Position numbers and translations under genes: made by a program. DNA of 64,000 nt from Pseudomonas monteilii (GTDB taxonomy: Bacteria; Pseudomonadota; Gammaproteobacteria; Pseudomonadales; Pseudomonadaceae), in NCBI GenBank assembly GCA_001534745.1, contig CP013997.1:2108001-2172000 (forward strand), in the 5' to 3' direction. The notes beneath the pieces are model-generated. The model was not told the DNA's origin, searched no databases, and worked only from the letters and a program-made list of their open reading frames with translations. Below, piece by piece: positions 60,891 to 64,000 of the stretch. Within the stretch, counting starts at the first letter, position 1; each line of letters starts with the position of its first letter.

Positions 60891-61822
60891 GCGTCTTTCC
60901 TGCGCGGGTCGATGAAGTGGTTGGCCAGGTCGACCGCGGTGTTGAGCAACACGAACATCAGGCCCATCGCCAGGGCCGTGCCCTGGACCATGGGCAGGTC
61001 GCGCTGGACGATGGCATGCACCAGCCCATGGCCGATGCCTGGCCAGGCGAACAGCGTCTCGACCACCACCACGCCTTCGATCAGGTACACCAGTTGCACG
61101 CCGAGGTAGGTGACCACCGGCACGCCGATGTTGCGCAGCCCGTGACGCTGGAACACTCGCGCCCCGCTCAGGCCCTTGAGCCGGCCGAAGGCATAGAACG
61201 GCGAGGCCGCGACCTTGAGCGTGGCGTCCCGCGCCACCCGCGACGACACCGCCGCCAGGCCCAGGGCCAGGGTCAGGGTCGGCAGCACGCTGTGCGCCCA
61301 GGTACCGTGACCGGCCGACGGCAGCAGGGCCAGCGACACGGCGAAGACCAGCACCAGCACCACGCCCAGGACGAAGTGCGGAACGGCGCGGGTGGCCGTG
61401 CTCAGCAGCAACAGCCCCTTGTCGAGCCAACCCCCGGGACGCAGGCCGGCCAGCACGCCCAGCGGCGGGCCGATCAGCAAGGACAGCAGCACCGCGCCCA
61501 GCGCCAGGCGTACCGAGCTGCCCAGTTCGTGGCGAACCACCTCGGCCACCGGGGTGCCGGAGACCAGCGAGGTGTCCAGGTCGAAAATCAGCACGTCGCC
61601 CATCCAGCCAACGAAGCGCCACAGCACCGGCTGATCGAGCTGGAGCTCGGCGCGCACGGCCTCTGCCGCCGCCCCGTTGACCATGTCGTAGCCGTAGCGG
61701 CCGGCGGCGATGCGGTAGGCGGCATCGCCCGGCAGCAGGCTCATCAGCAGGAAGGTGAGGGCGCCGACCAGCAGCGCCACCATCAGGGCCTGGAAGAGAC
61801 GAAACCCCAGCAATCGGATCAT
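60887..61822 (-). CDS. ABC transporter permease 1 (DppB/NikB type)
   Basis: 311 residues, ATG 61822 overlapping the binding-protein stop as ATGA. The N-terminal helix 'RLFQALMVALLVGALTFLLMSLLPGDAA' and the 'LDQPVLWRFVGWMGDVLIFDLDTSLVSGTPVAEVV' periplasmic loop are typical of DppB/NikB. The ATPase-contact loop is 'RVARDATLKVAASPFYAFGRLKGLSGARVFQRHGLRNIGVPVV'. Confidence 0.92.
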   Translation of the reverse strand: MIRLLGFRLFQALMVALLVGALTFLLMSLLPGDAAYRIAAGRYGYDMVNGAAAEAVRAELQLDQPVLWRFVGWMGDVLIFDLDTSLVSGTPVAEVVRHELGSSVRLALGAVLLSLLIGPPLGVLAGLRPGGWLDKGLLLLSTATRAVPHFVLGVVLVLVFAVSLALLPSAGHGTWAHSVLPTLTLALGLAAVSSRVARDATLKVAASPFYAFGRLKGLSGARVFQRHGLRNIGVPVVTYLGVQLVYLIEGVVVVETLFAWPGIGHGLVHAIVQRDLPMVQGTALAMGLMFVLLNTAVDLANHFIDPRRKDA

Positions 61823-63354
61823 TGGGCCCACCGCATCGTGCTCAGGCCGAAGGTGCGCTCGAACGGGTCGATGGCCGCGCCTTCCACGTCCTTGGACACG
61901 GCGATGGACTGGCGGTACCAGGCCACCGGAATGAGCGGCAGCTCGCTTTGCACCTGCGCCAGCATCTGGTGACGCAAGGCCTGCTGCTCGGCGGGCGTCT
62001 TGCTGTTCAGCAGCGCGGTCATGGCCTGGTCGAAGGCGGGGTTCTTCCAGCCCAACGGGCCCCATTCGGCGCCGCCATGGCCGAAGTCGCCGTACAGGGT
62101 CACCAGCGGGTCCGGCACCAGGGCGTAATTGCGCGAGAACAGCGCCAGTTGCAGGCTGCCGTCGTGATAGGCCGCCGGAATGGCGCTGAGGTTCTCCACC
62201 GCCACCTCGACCTCCACGCCCACCTCCTTGAGCTGGGCCTGCAAGGCGGTGGCGATCAGCGCCAGTTCAGGGCGATCGCCGAAGGTCAGCAGCTTGAGGT
62301 GCAGACGCTCGCCGTTCTTTTCCAGGATGCCGTCGGAGCCGGGAGTCCAACCTTGGGTCTTGAGCAAGGCCTTGGCCGCCTCGGGGTCATGGTGCAACGG
62401 GGGCAGGCTGGGGTCGTGCCAGGCCGTGACGTTGGCGGCGAACATCTGCGTGGCGGCGGTGCCCGGGGCGCGCAACACGGCTGCTGCGATGCCCTCGCGC
62501 TGCATCGCCAGGCTCAGGGCGCGACGCACCTCGACGGAGCCCGTGGCACCTGCGCCTGCGTTGACCGCCAGCATCACCACCCGGGGCACCGGGCCGGTCA
62601 GCACCTGCACGTTCTGCGCACGGGACAGCCGGGCGATGCTGGGTGGATCGAGCTGGAAGACCAGCTCGGCGCCACCGCTTTCAGCCATCAGCGTACGCGT
62701 CTCGCCACGGCCCGCGCCCAGGTAGGTGGCCTTCTCGATCACCGGCCGGGCACCCCAGTACTGCTCGAAGCGCTCGGTCTTCAGGCGTTGCGGCGGCTCG
62801 ATCAGGGTGGCGCGGTAGGGGCCGGTGGCGATGATCGCTTTCACCGCGTCCTGGGCATCGTAGGCGGCCGGCGCCAGGATGCTGGTGGAGGAGTGGGCCA
62901 ACAGCGACAGCAGGGGCGCAAAGGGCTGGTCGAGCTGGATGACCACGTCAGCACCCTCGGCGGTGATGGCACTGATCGCCGCATTGCGCAGGATGCCGGG
63001 CTTGCTGCGCGCCACGTTCAGGGCATGGGCGGCGGCAGCGGCGGTCAGGGCGCTGCCGTCATGGAAGGTGACGCCCTGACGCAGCGTCAGGTGCCAGGTC
63101 TTGCCATCCTCGGACACCCGCCAGCGCTCGGCCAAAGCCGGGATCGGCTGCCCGTCGGCATCGGCTTCGAGCAGGGTTTCGGTGACTTGCATGCGCTGGA
63201 AGATGAAACCGGACACCGAGGGGTCCAGGCCGACGATCTCGAACGGCGCCACGACGTCGAAGACGCGGTCTTCGGCGACCACGGAGGCGGACGAGACGGC
63301 GGCCCAGGCGGCGAACGAGGCCGCGAGCAGGTTCAGGCGGAGCTTGGTGACCAC
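61819..63354 (-). CDS. Peptide/nickel-type ABC transporter substrate-binding protein
   Basis: 511 residues from GTG 63354, AAGGA ten bases upstream; the frame is open to an ATG at 63456, but the GTG gives a normal signal peptide ('LRLNLLAASFAAWAAVSSASVVAED'). SBP family 5 landmarks: 'ETLLEADADGQPIPALAERWRVSEDGKTWHLTLRQGVTFHDGSALTA' and 'VEVRRALSLAMQREGIAAAVLRAPGTAATQMF'. Ligands of this family are peptides, nickel complexes, opines or metallophores. First gene of a five-gene operon running left to the OprD-like porin. The ligand cannot be read from the sequence. Confidence 0.92.
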   Translation of the reverse strand: MVTKLRLNLLAASFAAWAAVSSASVVAEDRVFDVVAPFEIVGLDPSVSGFIFQRMQVTETLLEADADGQPIPALAERWRVSEDGKTWHLTLRQGVTFHDGSALTAAAAAHALNVARSKPGILRNAAISAITAEGADVVIQLDQPFAPLLSLLAHSSTSILAPAAYDAQDAVKAIIATGPYRATLIEPPQRLKTERFEQYWGARPVIEKATYLGAGRGETRTLMAESGGAELVFQLDPPSIARLSRAQNVQVLTGPVPRVVMLAVNAGAGATGSVEVRRALSLAMQREGIAAAVLRAPGTAATQMFAANVTAWHDPSLPPLHHDPEAAKALLKTQGWTPGSDGILEKNGERLHLKLLTFGDRPELALIATALQAQLKEVGVEVEVAVENLSAIPAAYHDGSLQLALFSRNYALVPDPLVTLYGDFGHGGAEWGPLGWKNPAFDQAMTALLNSKTPAEQQALRHQMLAQVQSELPLIPVAWYRQSIAVSKDVEGAAIDPFERTFGLSTMRWAQ

Positions 63355-63454
63355 GGGGAGGCATTCCTTCTGGTTGACGACCGAGGGCAAGGTCGGCGTC
63401 GCCCGCGAAGCGCGCGGTAGGGCCGTCCCTGCCACCGAGGATGAACAATCGTTC

Positions 63455-63669
63455 ATCGAATGAAGAGGTTGGCCATGATATGTAATGTGATTATATAACG
63501 TCTATATCTGAAACACATTGTTACATCCGTCCGAAACGCGCCCCAAAACGGATCGCGGCCAGCCCGATGAGGCGTGACAAGGGGTGACAGGTGAACAACC
63601 CCGGGGAAACACTGGCCAGCCGCCACTGTCCATCTTCAGACAAGCCACCTTGACCTGAGAGACCCCTAG
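63455..63669. promoter_or_regulatory. A/T-rich promoter region of the ABC operon
   Basis: Divergent gap between the binding-protein gene and the hypothetical gene. On the minus strand, TATAAT occurs at 63490-63495 inside GACGTTATATAATCAC, and is a plausible -10 box. The half-site GTTATA and its surroundings resemble one side of a Zur-type operator; the other half is a poor match. A well-placed -35 was not found. Confidence 0.45.
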
Positions 63670-64000
63670 ATGAAGATTGCTTGCCTTGGCTGGGGCTCCC
63701 TGCTGTGGAAATCCGGCCCCCTGCGCGTGCGTGGCGACTGGCGTGCCGACGGCCCGGAGGTGTCGGTAGAGTTCTGCCGCGTGGCCGATGGTGGCGAGCT
63801 GTCCACCGCTTTGTGCCTGAATGCACCCGTACTCCCGGTCTTCTGGAGCCTGCTGGACACCGATGACCTCGACGATGCCTGCCGCATGCTGCGTGCACGC
63901 GAGCAGATCCCCGAACAGCGCACCGACGGCATCGGTACCCTGCTGGTCAAGCAGGGCCATGGGGGTCACCTGATCCCATGGGCGGCAGCACGCGGCCTGG
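63670..64000 (+). CDS. Conserved hypothetical protein, N-terminal part (continues past window)
   Basis: The frame opens at ATG 63670 with GAGAG about eight bases upstream and runs off the right edge (110 codons seen). The start 'MKIACLGWGSLLWKSGPLRVRGDW' has the 'lGWGSLLW' hallmark of a conserved bacterial family of unknown function, with some resemblance to the gamma-glutamylcyclotransferase fold ('YGSLLW'). It continues with 'GPEVSVEFCRVADGGELSTALCLNAPVLPVFWSLLDTDDLDDACRMLRARE'. No catalytic call is justified. Confidence 0.75.
   Translation, partial: MKIACLGWGSLLWKSGPLRVRGDWRADGPEVSVEFCRVADGGELSTALCLNAPVLPVFWSLLDTDDLDDACRMLRAREQIPEQRTDGIGTLLVKQGHGGHLIPWAAARGL

Noticed and set aside
61822..63420. 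532-residue plus-strand open frame
   Set aside because: Antisense of the ABC binding protein; low-complexity Gly/Arg/Gln composition typical of shadow frames. The same reasoning removes 58729-60168, 56106-57875, 11685-12998 (minus), 30468-31901 (minus) and 35967-37511 (minus).
63480..63520. Firm Zur or Fur operator upstream of the ABC operon
   Set aside because: Only one half-site resembles the consensus; recorded as a weak hint only.

Overview
The window is a piece of a Pseudomonas chromosome, most like the P. putida/fluorescens groups. The evidence is the high GC content, an OprD-family porin, InaA, a small DUF2388-type protein, a periplasmic gluconate 2-dehydrogenase, and intergenic REP elements with the core GCGGGCTTGCCCGCGAT. 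No rRNA, tRNA, CRISPR array, integrase or transposase was seen.

Layout. (1) 1-31.9 kb is ordinary GC-rich chromosome: the end of a PepSY protein, AlkB, a ProC-like reductase, InaA, an MHS-family transporter, a lipoprotein, a Gfo/Idh/MocA dehydrogenase, a MobA-like nucleotidyltransferase divergent from a three-gene molybdenum hydroxylase operon (9.26-12.97 kb), a TonB receptor behind a RidA-like gene, a PEBP-like protein, two transporters, a 3-hydroxyisobutyryl-CoA hydrolase-like enzyme, an aldo/keto reductase, a DUF457/TraX pair, a beta-propeller protein, small exported proteins, an OBAP-family lipoprotein, and a gluconate dehydrogenase operon (27.98-31.88 kb) closed by a clear terminator. 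REP-type repeats fill the larger gaps at 2.9-3.7, 15.8-16.0, 20.5-21.05 and 27.48-27.64 kb. (2) 32.4-54.8 kb is an accessory island: an orphan type VI secretion cassette (vgrG, a coiled-coil accessory gene, an EagR chaperone, a 1410-residue prePAAR/PAAR/Rhs effector with a nuclease-like tip, and a tip-paired immunity gene), followed by about 15 kb of small same-strand genes, mostly immunity-like. (3) 54.85-64 kb returns to GC-rich chromosome: a YcaQ-like protein, an epoxide hydrolase, an OprD-like porin co-transcribed with a peptide/nickel-type ABC transporter, and the start of a conserved hypothetical gene.

The island is the most interesting part. Downstream of the Rhs gene are seven SMI1/KNR4 (SUKH) paralogues of similar length, one diverged SUKH-like gene, Imm26-like and Imm11-like genes, two further duplicated families, and a family of about 250 residues that I could not name (called family A here). 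Family A precedes a SUKH gene three times. Between these genes lie broken pieces of earlier Rhs genes (40.12 and 48.28 kb) and of family A (45.76 kb). Two of the three family A copies carry single-base frameshifts near the N-terminus. The simplest reading is repeated replacement of the Rhs toxin tip, with old immunity genes kept downstream, plus segmental duplication. No function was tested; family calls come from reading translated sequence and remembered motifs, without a database search.
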